Origin: an uncultured Pelagibacteraceae bacterium
GTDB lineage: Bacteria > Pseudomonadota > Alphaproteobacteria > Pelagibacterales > Pelagibacteraceae
DNA length: 64,000 nucleotides
Assembly: GCA_902596785.1 (NCBI GenBank)
Contig: CACJVG010000001.1
Location: forward strand, 1 to 64,000
Reading direction: 5' to 3'
The notes under the pieces: generated by a model
What the model saw: the letters and a program-made list of their open reading frames with translations, nothing else
Database searches by the model: none
What the model was told of the DNA's origin: nothing
Shown here: positions 1-10,363 of the stretch, piece by piece
How the letters are laid out: the number at the start of each line of letters is the position of its first letter
How positions within the stretch are numbered: position 1 is the first letter of the stretch
Program-made: the position numbers and the translations under genes

Positions 1-371
1 TGTCTTTAATTTGTGGTCATTTTGAAGGTGTGGATGAAAGAATTCTTTCAACAAGAAATATTGAGGAAATTAGTATCGGAGATTATGTTTTGTCAGGCGG
101 GGAGTCGGCGGCATATGTAGTTATAGATAGTATTTTAAGATTGCTGCCAGGTGTATTAGGAAATGAAAACTCTAAATTAGATGAAACCTTTGAAAATGGT
201 CTTCTAGAGTACCCTCAGTATACAAAACCTCAAATTTGGGAGGAAAAAGCTGTACCAGACGTGCTATTATCAGGTGATCATAATAAAATTAAACACTGGC
301 GTTTATCTCAATCTGAGGCTATAACACGCGTCCGAAGACCAGATTTATGGGAAAAATATAAGAAGAATTAA
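1..371 (+). CDS. trmD: tRNA (guanine-37 N1)-methyltransferase TrmD, 3' part
   Basis: Only the last 122 residues lie in the window; the gene begins upstream. TrmD methylates G37 beside the anticodon using SAM, which prevents frameshifting. The sequence shows the knot-forming SAM site ([11 protein letters not shown] at positions 12-44, then GDYVLSGGE), followed by the helical C-terminal domain ending [13 protein letters not shown]. The family usually reads CGRYEGVDER, so Arg-Tyr is His-Phe here. Sixteen bases separate it from rplS, matching the common rpsP-rimM-trmD-rplS operon. The reading frame enters at base 3 and is open to the window edge. Confidence 0.95.
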   Translation, partial: SLICGHFEGVDERILSTRNIEEISIGDYVLSGGESAAYVVIDSILRLLPGVLGNENSKLDETFENGLLEYPQYTKPQIWEEKAVPDVLLSGDHNKIKHWRLSQSEAITRVRRPDLWEKYKKN

Positions 372-387
372 TTTGATAAATACTAAC

Positions 388-930
388 ATGAAAACAATTG
401 AAGAAATAAACCAGCATAACGTTAACAAAATTCTTTCAGAGAAAAAAATTCCAGAATTTTATCCTGGAGACGTTGTTAAAGTTGGTGTGAGAATTACCGA
501 GGGTAAAAAAGAAAGAATTCAATATTTTGAGGGAGTGTGTATTGCTAAAAAAAGCAGAGATCTAAACTCATCTTTTACGGTTAGAAAAATTTCATTTGGA
601 GAGGGTGTTGAGAGAACTTTCCCACTATTTGGAACTTTAATTGATTCAATTAAGGTTATTAGATCAGGTAAAGTAAGAAGAGCAAAACTTTACTATCTAA
701 GAGACAGAACTGGTAAATCAGCAAGGATTGCTGAAAAAATTAGAAAAAAAATTGGTATTGATATCGAGGCAAAACCAGAAACAGTTACAGAGGAAAATGT
801 AGCTCCTGCAGTAGAAGCACCAAAAGAAGAAGCTCCTAAAGCAGAAGCAGCACCTAAAGAAGAGGCGGCTCCATCAGCAGAGGCTCCTAAAGAAGAACAA
901 AAATCAGAAAGCTCTACAGAAAAAAAATAA
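388..930 (+). CDS. rplS: 50S ribosomal protein L19 with long acidic tail
   Basis: L19 sits at the 30S-50S interface. Residues 1 to about 125 are the conserved protein ([40 protein letters not shown]). The remaining roughly 55 residues are a low-complexity Ala/Glu/Pro/Lys tail built from APKEE-like units, so the protein is 180 aa against a usual 115-130. I chose ATG 388 because the conserved family sequence starts just after it; a TTG at 373 would add five residues. The gene follows trmD by 16 bases and is followed by leuC after 11 bases, so it is probably cotranscribed with both. The role of the tail is unknown. Confidence 0.96.
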   Translation: MKTIEEINQHNVNKILSEKKIPEFYPGDVVKVGVRITEGKKERIQYFEGVCIAKKSRDLNSSFTVRKISFGEGVERTFPLFGTLIDSIKVIRSGKVRRAKLYYLRDRTGKSARIAEKIRKKIGIDIEAKPETVTEENVAPAVEAPKEEAPKAEAAPKEEAAPSAEAPKEEQKSESSTEKK

Positions 931-941
931 TTTTTTTTTCA

Positions 942-2345
942 ATGTCTACAACATTATACGATAAAATTTGGAACGATCATCTAGTTGATCAACAAGATGA
1001 TGGCACATCTTTACTTTTTGTAGATAGACATTTAATTCATGAGGTGACAAGCCCCCAAGCTTTTGAAGGATTAAGAAATTCTAAAAGAAAAGTTAGACAC
1101 CCAAATTTAACTTTAGCAGTTGCAGATCATAATGTTCCAACAACTGACAGATCAAAAGGTATTTCAGATGAAGAGTCAAAAATTCAAGTAGATACTTTAG
1201 AGGCAAATTGTAAAGAATTTGGTGTTCAGTTATTTGGTATGGATGATAAGAGGCAAGGTATCGTTCATATCATAGGACCTGAACAAGGTTTTACTCAGCC
1301 AGGTACAGTTATTGTTTGTGGAGACAGTCATACCGCAACGCATGGAGCATTTGGTGCTTTAGCATTTGGAATAGGAACTTCAGAAGTTGAACATGTTTTA
1401 GCAACCCAAACACTAGTTCAGAAGAAAGCTAAAAATTTTAGAATTAATGTTAATGGTGAACTTCCTTTAGGAGTTACTTCCAAAGATGTAATACTTCAAA
1501 TAATTGGAAAAATAGGTACAGCAGGTGGAACAGGATCTGTCGTGGAATATGCTGGAGATTTAATAAGATCTTTAAGTGTTGAGCAAAGAATGACTATTTG
1601 CAATATGACAATTGAAGGTGGTGCAAGAGCAGGATTAATTGCACCAGATGAAAAAATTTTTGAATATTTAAAAGGAAAACCAATGTCTCCAAAAGGTGAA
1701 AATTGGGATAAAGCTTTGAACTATTGGGAAACTTTAAAAACAGACGCTGATGCTAGTTTTGATAAAGAAATTAGCCTAAATGCAAATGAAATTTTACCCA
1801 TGATTACATGGGGCACGTCACCACAAGATGTAATAACAATTGATGGAAAAGTTCCAAATCCAAATAATGAGACCGATGAAGATAAAAAAAATTCAATTGA
1901 AAGAGCTTTAAAGTATATGGGTCTAAAACCTGACATGGCAGCCACAGATATAAAAATAGATAAGGTATTTATTGGTAGTTGTACTAATGGCAGAATAGAA
2001 GATTTGAGAGAAGCAGCAAAGATCTTAAAGGATAAAAAAGTATCATCGCATGTTAATGCTATAGTAGTTCCGGGCTCTGGCTTAGTTAAAGAACAAGCAG
2101 AACAAGAGGGACTAGATAAAATTTTTGTTAGCTCAGGGTTTGAATGGAGAGAACCAGGTTGCTCTATGTGTTTAGCGATGAATGCCGACAAATTAAAGCC
2201 AGAAGAAAGATGCGCCTCTACATCAAATAGAAATTTTGAGGGAAGACAAGGTAGAGGTGGTAGAACCCATCTAGTTAGCCCAGGAATGGCTGCAGCAGCT
2301 GCAATTTCAGGTAATTTAGATGATGTCAGAAAGTATCAAAATTAA
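942..2345 (+). CDS. leuC: 3-isopropylmalate dehydratase large subunit
   Basis: LeuC with LeuD converts 2-isopropylmalate to 3-isopropylmalate in leucine synthesis, in the cytoplasm. The 467-residue protein has the aconitase-family 4Fe-4S ligands Cys347 (GSCTNGR), Cys407 and Cys410 (GCSMC), plus the [14 protein letters not shown] and NRNFEGRQG motifs. Length is normal. The stop codon is followed at once by the leuD start, so the two subunits are probably translated in a coupled way. The start ATG lies in a T-rich spacer with no clear Shine-Dalgarno sequence. Confidence 0.97.
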   Translation: MSTTLYDKIWNDHLVDQQDDGTSLLFVDRHLIHEVTSPQAFEGLRNSKRKVRHPNLTLAVADHNVPTTDRSKGISDEESKIQVDTLEANCKEFGVQLFGMDDKRQGIVHIIGPEQGFTQPGTVIVCGDSHTATHGAFGALAFGIGTSEVEHVLATQTLVQKKAKNFRINVNGELPLGVTSKDVILQIIGKIGTAGGTGSVVEYAGDLIRSLSVEQRMTICNMTIEGGARAGLIAPDEKIFEYLKGKPMSPKGENWDKALNYWETLKTDADASFDKEISLNANEILPMITWGTSPQDVITIDGKVPNPNNETDEDKKNSIERALKYMGLKPDMAATDIKIDKVFIGSCTNGRIEDLREAAKILKDKKVSSHVNAIVVPGSGLVKEQAEQEGLDKIFVSSGFEWREPGCSMCLAMNADKLKPEERCASTSNRNFEGRQGRGGRTHLVSPGMAAAAAISGNLDDVRKYQN

Positions 2346-2951
2346 ATGCAAAAATTTAATAAATTAAAAAGTATCCCAGCTTATTTACCAATTGTAAATA
2401 TTGATACAGACATGATAATTCCAAAACAGTTTTTAAAAACTATCAAAAGAACTGGCCTAGGAAAAAATTTGTTTTTTGAAATGAGATATGATGATCAAGG
2501 TAAAGAAATAAATGATTTTGTGTTAAACAAAGATCCATTTAATCAATCTAAAATTTTAATTGCTGGAAAAAACTTTGGATGTGGTTCGTCAAGAGAACAT
2601 GCTCCTTGGGCTTTATTAGATTTTGGAATTACTTGTGTAATAAGTTCAAGTTATGCAGATATTTTTTTTAGTAATTGTTTTAAAAATGGAATTTTACCTA
2701 TAATTCTTGAAGAAGAAAAAATAAAAGAGCTATCTGAATACGCAAATAGACAAGAAGAAATTTCTATTGATTTGCAAGAGGAAAAAATAGTTTATGGAAA
2801 TAATGAGCTAAAATTTGAAGTTGATCCATTTAAGAAAAAATGTTTGTTAGAAGGACTTGATGATATCGCTTTATCCCTAAAAAAATCAGAAAAAATAGAA
2901 AAGTTTGAAACAAATTTAAAAAAGGAAAAGCCTTGGGTATTTAATGATTAA
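2346..2951 (+). CDS. leuD: 3-isopropylmalate dehydratase small subunit
   Basis: LeuD is the swivelling small subunit of isopropylmalate isomerase. The 201-residue protein shows [15 protein letters not shown] near the N-terminus and the [21 protein letters not shown] segment that completes the active site. It begins directly after the leuC stop with no spacer, and its last eight bases overlap leuB. Size and order (leuC-leuD-leuB) are those of a standard leucine operon. Confidence 0.97.
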   Translation: MQKFNKLKSIPAYLPIVNIDTDMIIPKQFLKTIKRTGLGKNLFFEMRYDDQGKEINDFVLNKDPFNQSKILIAGKNFGCGSSREHAPWALLDFGITCVISSSYADIFFSNCFKNGILPIILEEEKIKELSEYANRQEEISIDLQEEKIVYGNNELKFEVDPFKKKCLLEGLDDIALSLKKSEKIEKFETNLKKEKPWVFND

Positions 2952-4050
2952 AGTAAAAAAAAGAAAAATACTTTTACTTCCTGGTGATGGTATTGGTCCG
3001 GAGGTAATAGCTGAGGTAAAAAAAATTATTAACTGGTTTAATGATAAAAAATCTTTAGATTTTGAAATTGATCAGGAGTTAGTTGGTGGTTGTTCTTATG
3101 ATAAACACGGTACCCCAATCACTGATGAGGTTTTTTACAAAGCACTAGAAAGTGAAGTAATTATGCTTGGAGCAGTTGGTGGTCCTACATGGGATAACTT
3201 AGAATTTTCCAAAAAACCAGAAAGAGCATTGTTAAAACTCAGAAAAGAATTAAAGCTTTTTGCTAACTTAAGGCCTGCAATTTGTTTTAAACAATTAGTA
3301 GATGCTTCAACCCTAAAGCCAGAGGTAGTTTCAGGACTAGATATAATGATAGTAAGAGAGTTAACGGGTGGAATATATTTTGGTGAACCTAGAGGAATTA
3401 AGCCAATTGAAAATGGAGAAAGAAAAGGAATTAATACACACACTTATACGACTAGCGAAATTACTAGAGTAGCTAGGATTGCTTTTGATTTAGCCAGAAA
3501 AAGATCAAACAAGGTTACTTCATGTGAAAAATCAAATGTGATGGAAGCAGGACAATTGTGGAAAGAAGAAGTCCAAGAACTTCATGAAAAAGAATACAAA
3601 GATGTAGAATTAAGTCATATGTTAGCAGACAATTGTGCTATGCAGCTTTTAAGAAACCCAAAACAATTTGATGTAATTGTAACAGATAATTTGTTTGGAG
3701 ATATGTTGTCGGACCAAGCTTCAATGTTAACAGGATCTTTAGGCCTTTTACCTTCAGCATCTTTAGGTGCAAAAAATAAAGATGGTGAGATGAGAGCGAT
3801 GTACGAGCCTATACACGGGTCAGCTCCAGATATAGCTGGTAAAGGGATAGCAAATCCAATTGCTTCTATTTTGAGCTTTGCTATGGCACTAAGATATTCT
3901 TTAGATCTTGATAAAGAAGCAGATATTTTAGAAAAAGCAGTTCAAGATGTTTTAAATGATGGGTTAAGAACTAAAGATATAATGTCAGAGGGTATGAAAG
4001 AAACCTCCACGTCAGCAATGGGTGATGCGATAATTTCAAAATTGCAATAA
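2944..4050 (+). CDS. leuB: 3-isopropylmalate dehydrogenase
   Basis: LeuB oxidises and decarboxylates 3-isopropylmalate to 2-oxoisocaproate with NAD+, the third dedicated step of leucine synthesis. The 368-residue protein has [11 protein letters not shown] at the N-terminus, the [14 protein letters not shown] substrate loop, the catalytic Lys/Asp region ([13 protein letters not shown]) and the NAD-binding [18 protein letters not shown]. The ATG lies inside the end of leuD (8-base overlap), suggesting translational coupling. It closes the leucine operon, and dmdC follows after 26 bases. Confidence 0.97.
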   Translation: MIKVKKRKILLLPGDGIGPEVIAEVKKIINWFNDKKSLDFEIDQELVGGCSYDKHGTPITDEVFYKALESEVIMLGAVGGPTWDNLEFSKKPERALLKLRKELKLFANLRPAICFKQLVDASTLKPEVVSGLDIMIVRELTGGIYFGEPRGIKPIENGERKGINTHTYTTSEITRVARIAFDLARKRSNKVTSCEKSNVMEAGQLWKEEVQELHEKEYKDVELSHMLADNCAMQLLRNPKQFDVIVTDNLFGDMLSDQASMLTGSLGLLPSASLGAKNKDGEMRAMYEPIHGSAPDIAGKGIANPIASILSFAMALRYSLDLDKEADILEKAVQDVLNDGLRTKDIMSEGMKETSTSAMGDAIISKLQ

Positions 4051-4076
4051 AACTAGAATTATTCTAAGCTTTAAAT

Positions 4077-5840
4077 ATGCCAAGTTACACCGCACCAGTA
4101 AAAGACATGATGTTTCTCTTTGAAAAATTAAGAGATAATAAAAATTATAACGAGCTTGAAAAATATAATGAGGTGAGTGCAGATCTTGTTAAAGATATTT
4201 TAGAAGAAGCAGCTAAAATAAATCAAAATTTAATTTTACCTCTTGCTAAAGCAGGTGACGAAAATCCAGCAATTTTAGAAAATGGTGTTGTCAGAACACC
4301 ACCGGGTTACAAAGAAGCATATCAGAAATACATTGAAGATGGTTGGACGTCATTGTCTTGTGACCCCAAATATGGAGGCCAAGGAATGCCAAAAACAGTA
4401 AGCGCGTTCTTTGATGAAATGCTTTCTTCAGCCAGTTTGTCATTTAAATTATATAGTGAACTTAGTATTGGTGCCTATAATTGTATTAATCATCATGCTT
4501 CAGATGAAATTAAAGATAAATATTTACCAAAGATCGTAGAAGGTAAATGGAGTGGCACTATGTGTTTAACAGAACCAGTCTGTGGTACAGACTTAGGTTT
4601 GTTAAAAACCAAAGCTGTCAAACAATCTGATGACACTTATAAAATTAGTGGTCAAAAGATTTTTATAACTTCTGGTGATCATGACTTAACTGAAAATATT
4701 ATTCATTTAGTTTTAGCAAGATCAACGGACTCGCCTGCGGGCACTAAAGGAATTAGTTTATTTTTAGTACCAAAATTTATTGTAAATGAAGATGGTAGAG
4801 TTGGTCAAAGAAATGGAATTTCAACAGGATCTATAGAGAGTAAAATGGGAATAAAGGGTTCAGCAACATGTGTGTTAAATTTTGATGAAGCAACTGGTTA
4901 TATGATTGGTAACAAAGATAAAGGTCTTAGTGCTATGTTTACTATGATGAACCTTGAGAGAATAGTGGTAGGTATTCAAGGTTTAGGAATTTCTGAAATT
5001 GCGTATCAGAACTCACTTGCTTATGCAAAAGAGAGAAAGCAAGGAAAAACAAATAATTCAAAATCTACAAATGGTGCAGACTTTATAATAGATCATGCGG
5101 ATATTAGAAGATCTTTACTTAATATGAAGTCAATTATTGAAGGAGAAAGAGCTTTATGTTTTTGGTTATCACAACAAACTGAGGTGAGTCTTTATCATCC
5201 TGATGAAAAGATTAAACAAGAAGCTTTGGATTATGTTTCATTGATGACACCAGTTGTTAAGTCATTATTTACAGATTTAGCAATGGAAATTACGAGCGAC
5301 GCGATGCAAATACATGGTGGATATGGATACACTAAAGACCAAGGAATAGAGCAATTATATAGGGATAATCGTATTACCCCAATCTATGAAGGAACAAATT
5401 CTGTTCAGGCAGCAGATTTAGTATTTAGAAAATTATCAAATAAAAATGGCGATGTTATTAATAAGTTTTTAGATATGATTAAATCTGAATCTGATAGTAA
5501 AAATGAAAAAGTAAAAACATTTTCAAAAGAATTAAATCATTATTTAGATATTTTATCTAAGTTTACCGACTGGATTAAGGATAAACATAAAATCGAAAAG
5601 GACGATGTTAGTGCTGCAGCAAATGATTATTTGAGAAGTCTGGGATATGTTTCAATTGCTTATGCTTGGATCAAAATTTTAGATGTAAGTTTTAGTGATT
5701 TTGAAAAAAATAAAGAATTTTATAGTGATAAAATAAATACAGCAAAATTTTATTTTGATAAGGTATTGCCTAGAGCCGAGTATCATTACAAATCTGCTAT
5801 CTCTGGAAGTTCTAATATAATGAATTTTAAGTTTAATTAA
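4077..5840 (+). CDS. dmdC: Acyl-CoA dehydrogenase, probable 3-methylmercaptopropionyl-CoA dehydrogenase DmdC
   Basis: DmdC oxidises 3-methylmercaptopropionyl-CoA to methylthioacryloyl-CoA, the third step of DMSP demethylation, using FAD. The 587-residue length and the N-terminus MPSYTAPVKDMMF fit the long DmdC/FadE5-like group rather than short acyl-CoA dehydrogenases (about 380 aa). Visible are the FAD motif CLTEPVCGTDLG, IHGGYGYTKDQGIEQLYRD, and the YEGTN segment near residue 438 carrying the expected catalytic Glu. Two bases separate it from dmdB, and dmdA lies 2.4 kb further on, which supports the specific assignment. Sequence alone cannot exclude another acyl-CoA substrate. Confidence 0.88.
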   Translation: MPSYTAPVKDMMFLFEKLRDNKNYNELEKYNEVSADLVKDILEEAAKINQNLILPLAKAGDENPAILENGVVRTPPGYKEAYQKYIEDGWTSLSCDPKYGGQGMPKTVSAFFDEMLSSASLSFKLYSELSIGAYNCINHHASDEIKDKYLPKIVEGKWSGTMCLTEPVCGTDLGLLKTKAVKQSDDTYKISGQKIFITSGDHDLTENIIHLVLARSTDSPAGTKGISLFLVPKFIVNEDGRVGQRNGISTGSIESKMGIKGSATCVLNFDEATGYMIGNKDKGLSAMFTMMNLERIVVGIQGLGISEIAYQNSLAYAKERKQGKTNNSKSTNGADFIIDHADIRRSLLNMKSIIEGERALCFWLSQQTEVSLYHPDEKIKQEALDYVSLMTPVVKSLFTDLAMEITSDAMQIHGGYGYTKDQGIEQLYRDNRITPIYEGTNSVQAADLVFRKLSNKNGDVINKFLDMIKSESDSKNEKVKTFSKELNHYLDILSKFTDWIKDKHKIEKDDVSAAANDYLRSLGYVSIAYAWIKILDVSFSDFEKNKEFYSDKINTAKFYFDKVLPRAEYHYKSAISGSSNIMNFKFN

Positions 5841-5842
5841 TA

Positions 5843-7459
5843 ATGAATCATTACGAGACAAATTTAGATAAAAATAAAGCTAACTACGTACCACTTACCC
5901 CATTAACGTTTCTTAAAAGAGCAAGGGAAATTTATCCAAATTATGAAGCTATAATTTATGAAGATAGAAAATATACTTGGAATGATGTTTACAAAAGAGC
6001 TGTAAAGTTTGCTAGTGCACTGTCAAAAATTGGAATTAAAAAAGGAGACACTGTTTCATTCTTAGCCTTTAATACACCAGAGATTTTCGAAGGACATTAC
6101 TCAGTACCTATGGCAGGTGCAGTATTAAATACAATTAATATAAGATTAGATGCAAATACAATTTCATATATTTTAGATCACAGTGATGCAAAGGTACTAG
6201 TAGTTGATAGACAATTACATGGAGAAGTTAAGAAAGCATTAAAAACTTTAAATAAAAAAATTATAATAATTGATATAGATGATAAAAATGCTGATCAATC
6301 GAAATTAGAAAAAATTGGCGATTTAGAATATGAAAGTTTTTTAAATACAGGTGATGAAAATTTCGATTGGCAAATGCCAGAGGATGAATGGCAAGCAATA
6401 TCATTAAGCTATACATCAGGTACTACAGGAAATCCCAAAGGAGTAGTTTATCATCATAGAGGTGCATATTTAATGTCTACAGGAAGTTCGGTAGCTTGGA
6501 ACATGCCAAATAGATTAAATTTTTTAACAGTGGTTCCAATGTTTCATTGTAATGGTTGGTGTTATCCATGGACAGTTCCAATGTTAAACGGAAGGACAAT
6601 ATGTTTAAGAAATATTGACATAAAAAAAATTTTTGAATTAATCGATAAATATGAAGTAACTCATTTTGGCGGTGCCCCAATAGTATTAAATATGATTACA
6701 GGAGCTCCTGAAAGTGACAAAAAAAAATTAAAACAAAAAGTTTATGTTTTGACTGCTGGAGCGCCACCACCAAGTATAATTTTCAAAAAAATGAGAGCAT
6801 TAGGTTTTGAGGTTATGCATGTATACGGTTTAACGGAAACTTATGGACATGTTACTCAGTGTGCGTGGAATGATGAATGGAACAATTTCGATGAGGAAAA
6901 ACAAAATGAAATTAAGGCTAGGCAAGGTGTGAGATATCCAAATACTGAAGGTGTCGTTGTTTTGGATCCAGAAACAATGAAAGAAGTACCTAAAGATGGA
7001 AAAACAATTGGTGAAATTATGATTAGAGGGAATGTCGTAATGAAAGGTTACTTTAAAGACAAAGATGCTACTGATAAAGCCATGAAAGATGGATGGTTTC
7101 ATAGTGGTGATTTAGCTGTAATGCATCCTGATGGGTATGTAAAAATACAAGATAGATCAAAAGATATAATTATTTCTGGAGGAGAAAATATTTCTTCAAT
7201 TGAAATAGAAAATACACTTTCTAAACATCCATCAGTTTCTATTGCCGCAGTTGTTGCAAAACCAGATGAAAAATGGGGAGAAGTTCCTTGTGCATTTATT
7301 GAAATGGTTAAAGATAAGCCGGTTTCAGAAAAAGAATTAATTGATTTTTGTAAAGAAACTTTAGCGGGATTTAAAGTTCCTAAAAAGGTTGTGTTCTGTG
7401 ATTTGCCAAAAACTTCGACAGGAAAAATACAAAAGTTTGAATTAAGAAAACAAGTTTAG
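5843..7459 (+). CDS. dmdB: Acyl-CoA ligase, probable 3-methylmercaptopropionate-CoA ligase DmdB
   Basis: DmdB activates 3-methylmercaptopropionate, the product of DmdA, to its CoA thioester with ATP. The 538-residue protein is a complete adenylate-forming enzyme: phosphate loop YTSGTTGNPKG at residues 190-200, VYGLTETYG, the hinge region GWFHSGDLAV, and the C-terminal catalytic lysine in TSTGKIQK. Its place between dmdC and dmdA gives the substrate; on sequence alone it would be called a medium-chain or methylmercaptopropionate-type acyl-CoA synthetase. It starts two bases after the dmdC stop. Confidence 0.9.
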   Translation: MNHYETNLDKNKANYVPLTPLTFLKRAREIYPNYEAIIYEDRKYTWNDVYKRAVKFASALSKIGIKKGDTVSFLAFNTPEIFEGHYSVPMAGAVLNTINIRLDANTISYILDHSDAKVLVVDRQLHGEVKKALKTLNKKIIIIDIDDKNADQSKLEKIGDLEYESFLNTGDENFDWQMPEDEWQAISLSYTSGTTGNPKGVVYHHRGAYLMSTGSSVAWNMPNRLNFLTVVPMFHCNGWCYPWTVPMLNGRTICLRNIDIKKIFELIDKYEVTHFGGAPIVLNMITGAPESDKKKLKQKVYVLTAGAPPPSIIFKKMRALGFEVMHVYGLTETYGHVTQCAWNDEWNNFDEEKQNEIKARQGVRYPNTEGVVVLDPETMKEVPKDGKTIGEIMIRGNVVMKGYFKDKDATDKAMKDGWFHSGDLAVMHPDGYVKIQDRSKDIIISGGENISSIEIENTLSKHPSVSIAAVVAKPDEKWGEVPCAFIEMVKDKPVSEKELIDFCKETLAGFKVPKKVVFCDLPKTSTGKIQKFELRKQV

Positions 7460-7466
7460 GTAATTT

Positions 7467-8243
7467 TTGAATTTTCAATTGGAAAATAAAAATGTTTACG
7501 CGTCTGATGCAGGACAGGGTATTAATGAAAATAAAGAAACAATAGTATTTCTTCATGGAAGTGGTCTTTCGCATATTGTTTGGTCTCTAACTGAACAGTT
7601 TTTTTCAAATAATAATTTTAACGTATTATCTATTGATTTACCTGGGCACGGTAATTCTGATGGCCCTTGCTTAGATAGTATTGAAAAAATAGCTGATTGG
7701 TTGGAGCAGGTTTTTAATAAACTTAATTTAAATAATTTAATTTTAATTGGTCATTCCCAAGGTTGCTTGGAGATACTTGAATATGCTCACAAATATAAAA
7801 ATAGATTAAAAAAGTTAGTTTTTATCGGAGGGTCAAATAAGATGCCAGTTCATCCAGACTTAATTGATCTAGCAAAAAATGGGGACTCCGATGCTGTTAA
7901 ATTAATGATGAAGTGGGGTTATGAAGGTTCAAAAAGATTTATTGGTGGTAACCCAGTAGAAAAAATAATACAATCACCTCGAGACATAAGAGATATACTG
8001 GCGGTGGACCTTGTTGCATGTAACAATTACAATAATGGTTCTGATGCTGCTAAATTAATAGAATTTCCATCAATGTTTATTTTTGGTTCTCTAGATAAGA
8101 TGGTAAATCTAGAAGCTGGAAAAAAATTTTCTAGTCTAATTAACAACTCATCTACACACATAATCGAGGGTTGCGGCCATATGATTATGATTGAAAAAGC
8201 ATTTGAAATGAGAGACAAAGTTTTAGAATTTTTGAAAAAATGA
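7467..8243 (+). CDS. Alpha/beta hydrolase inside the DMSP cluster, function unknown
   Basis: A 258-residue alpha/beta-hydrolase-fold protein with an apparently intact triad: Ser97 in GHSQG, Asp210 in FGSLD, His238 in GCGHM, and an oxyanion-hole segment HGSG near residue 30. There is no signal peptide, so it should be cytoplasmic. It starts with TTG at 7467, preceded by AGG about 7 bases upstream, and its last four bases overlap the dmdA ATG. This tight position between dmdB and dmdA suggests a job in DMSP or methylmercaptopropionyl-CoA metabolism, for example thioester hydrolysis. That is inference; the fold covers many esterases, lipases and thioesterases. Confidence 0.85.
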   Translation: MNFQLENKNVYASDAGQGINENKETIVFLHGSGLSHIVWSLTEQFFSNNNFNVLSIDLPGHGNSDGPCLDSIEKIADWLEQVFNKLNLNNLILIGHSQGCLEILEYAHKYKNRLKKLVFIGGSNKMPVHPDLIDLAKNGDSDAVKLMMKWGYEGSKRFIGGNPVEKIIQSPRDIRDILAVDLVACNNYNNGSDAAKLIEFPSMFIFGSLDKMVNLEAGKKFSSLINNSSTHIIEGCGHMIMIEKAFEMRDKVLEFLKK

Positions 8244-9349
8244 AGAACTTTTTAATTGCAAAATCAAGAAGACTTAGAGGTACACCATATACTTCTCGAA
8301 TTGAGGAACAGGGTGTTACAGCTTATACAATTTATAACCATATGTTGCTTCCAGCTGCCTTTGGTTCAATTGAAGATTCTTATCATCATTTAAAAAAGCA
8401 TGTTCAAATTTGGGATGTAGCAGCTGAAAGACAGGTAGAAATCTCTGGAAAAGATTCTGCAAAATTAGTTCAGCTAATGACTTGTAGAGATTTATCAAAA
8501 TCTAAAGATGGAAGATGTTATTATTGTCCGATTATAGATGATAATGCTGGATTAATTAATGATCCAGTTGTTTTAAGAATTAATGAAAATAAATGGTGGA
8601 TTTCTATTGCAGATACAGACGTAATATTATTTGCAAAAGGATTAGCAATTGGAAATAAATTTGATGTTAAAATCATAGAACCAAAAGTTGATATCATGGC
8701 CGTACAAGGTCCAAAATCATTTCAATTGATGGAAAAAGTATTTGGAGAACAGATCACAAAATTAAAATTTTTTGGTTTTGATTATTTTGAATTTGGAGGT
8801 GCAAAACATCTTATCGCACAATCTGGATGGTCTAAACAAGGAGGTTATGAAGTATATGTTCAAAATACTGAAGCAGGCTTAAAATTATATGATCATTTAT
8901 TTGAAATTGGAAAAGAATTTAATATTAAACCAGGGTGCCCTAATTTAATAGAACGAATCGAAAGTGGACTGTTATCTCATGGCAATGATATGGATAACGG
9001 AGATAATCCTTATGAATGTGGTTTTGATAAATATGTAAACTTAGATAGTGATATTATTTTTTTAGGAAAAGAAAAATTAAAGAAAATAAAATCTGAAGGT
9101 ATAAAAAGAAAATTAATGGGTGTGAAGTTGGATTTGGAGAAAATAAGTTTAACAGGATCTTTAGATCTGACTGACGATAATAACAAAATCATAGGGGAAT
9201 TAAGGTCAGCCTGTTATTCGCCTCATTTTAAAAAAGTAATTGGTATTGCTATGATGAAAAAATCGCATTGGAATATAGACCAGAACGTAAAAGCAAGCAT
9301 AAATGGTGATATTTGCACTGGTAAAGTTTGCGATTTACCTTTTATTTAG
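8240..9349 (+). CDS. dmdA: Dimethylsulfoniopropionate demethylase DmdA
   Basis: DmdA moves a methyl group from DMSP to tetrahydrofolate, giving 3-methylmercaptopropionate and 5-methyl-THF. The 369-residue protein belongs to the glycine-cleavage T-protein (GcvT) fold family, and its N-terminal part ([30 protein letters not shown]) is what I recall of the characterised Pelagibacter DmdA rather than a true GcvT. Further family features are [33 protein letters not shown] and the C-terminal barrel. The ATG overlaps the preceding hydrolase by four bases. The methyl group feeds one-carbon and methionine metabolism. No riboswitch is visible upstream because the start is inside the previous gene. Confidence 0.94.
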   Translation: MKNFLIAKSRRLRGTPYTSRIEEQGVTAYTIYNHMLLPAAFGSIEDSYHHLKKHVQIWDVAAERQVEISGKDSAKLVQLMTCRDLSKSKDGRCYYCPIIDDNAGLINDPVVLRINENKWWISIADTDVILFAKGLAIGNKFDVKIIEPKVDIMAVQGPKSFQLMEKVFGEQITKLKFFGFDYFEFGGAKHLIAQSGWSKQGGYEVYVQNTEAGLKLYDHLFEIGKEFNIKPGCPNLIERIESGLLSHGNDMDNGDNPYECGFDKYVNLDSDIIFLGKEKLKKIKSEGIKRKLMGVKLDLEKISLTGSLDLTDDNNKIIGELRSACYSPHFKKVIGIAMMKKSHWNIDQNVKASINGDICTGKVCDLPFI

Positions 9350-9364
9350 TATAACAACTTTAAA

Positions 9365-10360
9365 ATGAACATAGCTATAGTAGGTGCAACAGGAAATGTT
9401 GGAAGGAAAACTCTTGAGGTATTTGATAAAAAAAACTTCAAGTTTAATAATCTATATTTAGTTGCCTCAGAAAAAAGTACAGGAAAAAAAATCTCTTTTA
9501 GAGATAAAGAGTATGTTATTGAAAATTTAGAGACATATGATTTTTCAAAAGCAGATATAACTTTTTTTGCAGCAGGAGGAAAAATTGCTGAAAAATTTGC
9601 AGAAAAGGCTGCCAAGCACACAATTGTAATAGATAATTCAAGTTTTTTTAGGATGGATCCTGATGTTCCATTGATCGTTCCACAAGTGAATGCAGCCGAA
9701 ATTAAAAATATGAAAAAAAATATTATTGCCAATCCAAATTGTTCTACAGCACAACTTGTTATAGCACTTAAACCACTACATAATTTATTTAAAATTAAAA
9801 GAGTTGTAGTTTCAACTTATCAATCTGTTTCAGGTGGTGGCAAAAGTCCAATGGACGAATTAATTGATCAAACTAAACAATATTTAGATGGAAAAAAAAT
9901 AGAGTCAAAAAATTTTACTAAACAAATCGCTTTTAATGTTATTCCACATATCGATGTTTTTGCTGATGATGGATATACAAAAGAAGAATTAAAAATGACA
10001 TATGAAACAAAAAAAATCTTAGACGAGTCAATTGAACTTACAGCTACATGTGTAAGAATTCCTGTTTTAGTATCTCATTCGGAGTCTGTAAATATAGAAT
10101 TTGAAAAACCATATACTTTAGAAAAAGTGAGAGATGTTTTAAGTAAAGCAGATGGTTGTGAGGTTATTGATAAAAGAGAAAATGGAGGTTATAGCACACC
10201 ATTTGAAGCAGCTGGGAGTGATGAGACATATATATCTAGAATTAGGGAAGACAAAACTAAAAAAAATTCGTTAAATTTGTGGATTGTATCAGACAACCTA
10301 TTGAGAGGTGCTGCACTTAATTCTGTTGAAATTGCTGAAACAATTATTAATTCAAAATAA
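9365..10360 (+). CDS. asd: Aspartate-semialdehyde dehydrogenase
   Basis: Asd reduces aspartyl phosphate to aspartate semialdehyde with NADPH, the branch point to lysine/diaminopimelate, threonine and methionine. The 331-residue protein has the N-terminal Rossmann motif GATGNVGRKTLEVF and the catalytic cysteine at about residue 126 in NPNCSTAQL, followed by VSTYQSVSGGGKSPMDEL. Length is normal for the family. It lies 15 bases after dmdA and 3 bases before sdhC, so it may share transcripts with the DMSP genes and the TCA block. Confidence 0.96.
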   Translation: MNIAIVGATGNVGRKTLEVFDKKNFKFNNLYLVASEKSTGKKISFRDKEYVIENLETYDFSKADITFFAAGGKIAEKFAEKAAKHTIVIDNSSFFRMDPDVPLIVPQVNAAEIKNMKKNIIANPNCSTAQLVIALKPLHNLFKIKRVVVSTYQSVSGGGKSPMDELIDQTKQYLDGKKIESKNFTKQIAFNVIPHIDVFADDGYTKEELKMTYETKKILDESIELTATCVRIPVLVSHSESVNIEFEKPYTLEKVRDVLSKADGCEVIDKRENGGYSTPFEAAGSDETYISRIREDKTKKNSLNLWIVSDNLLRGAALNSVEIAETIINSK

Positions 10361-10363
10361 AAT

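Noticed and set aside
1721..2191. A 156-codon minus-strand open frame within leuC
   Set aside because: Entirely antisense to conserved leuC sequence, no motif, no ribosome site.
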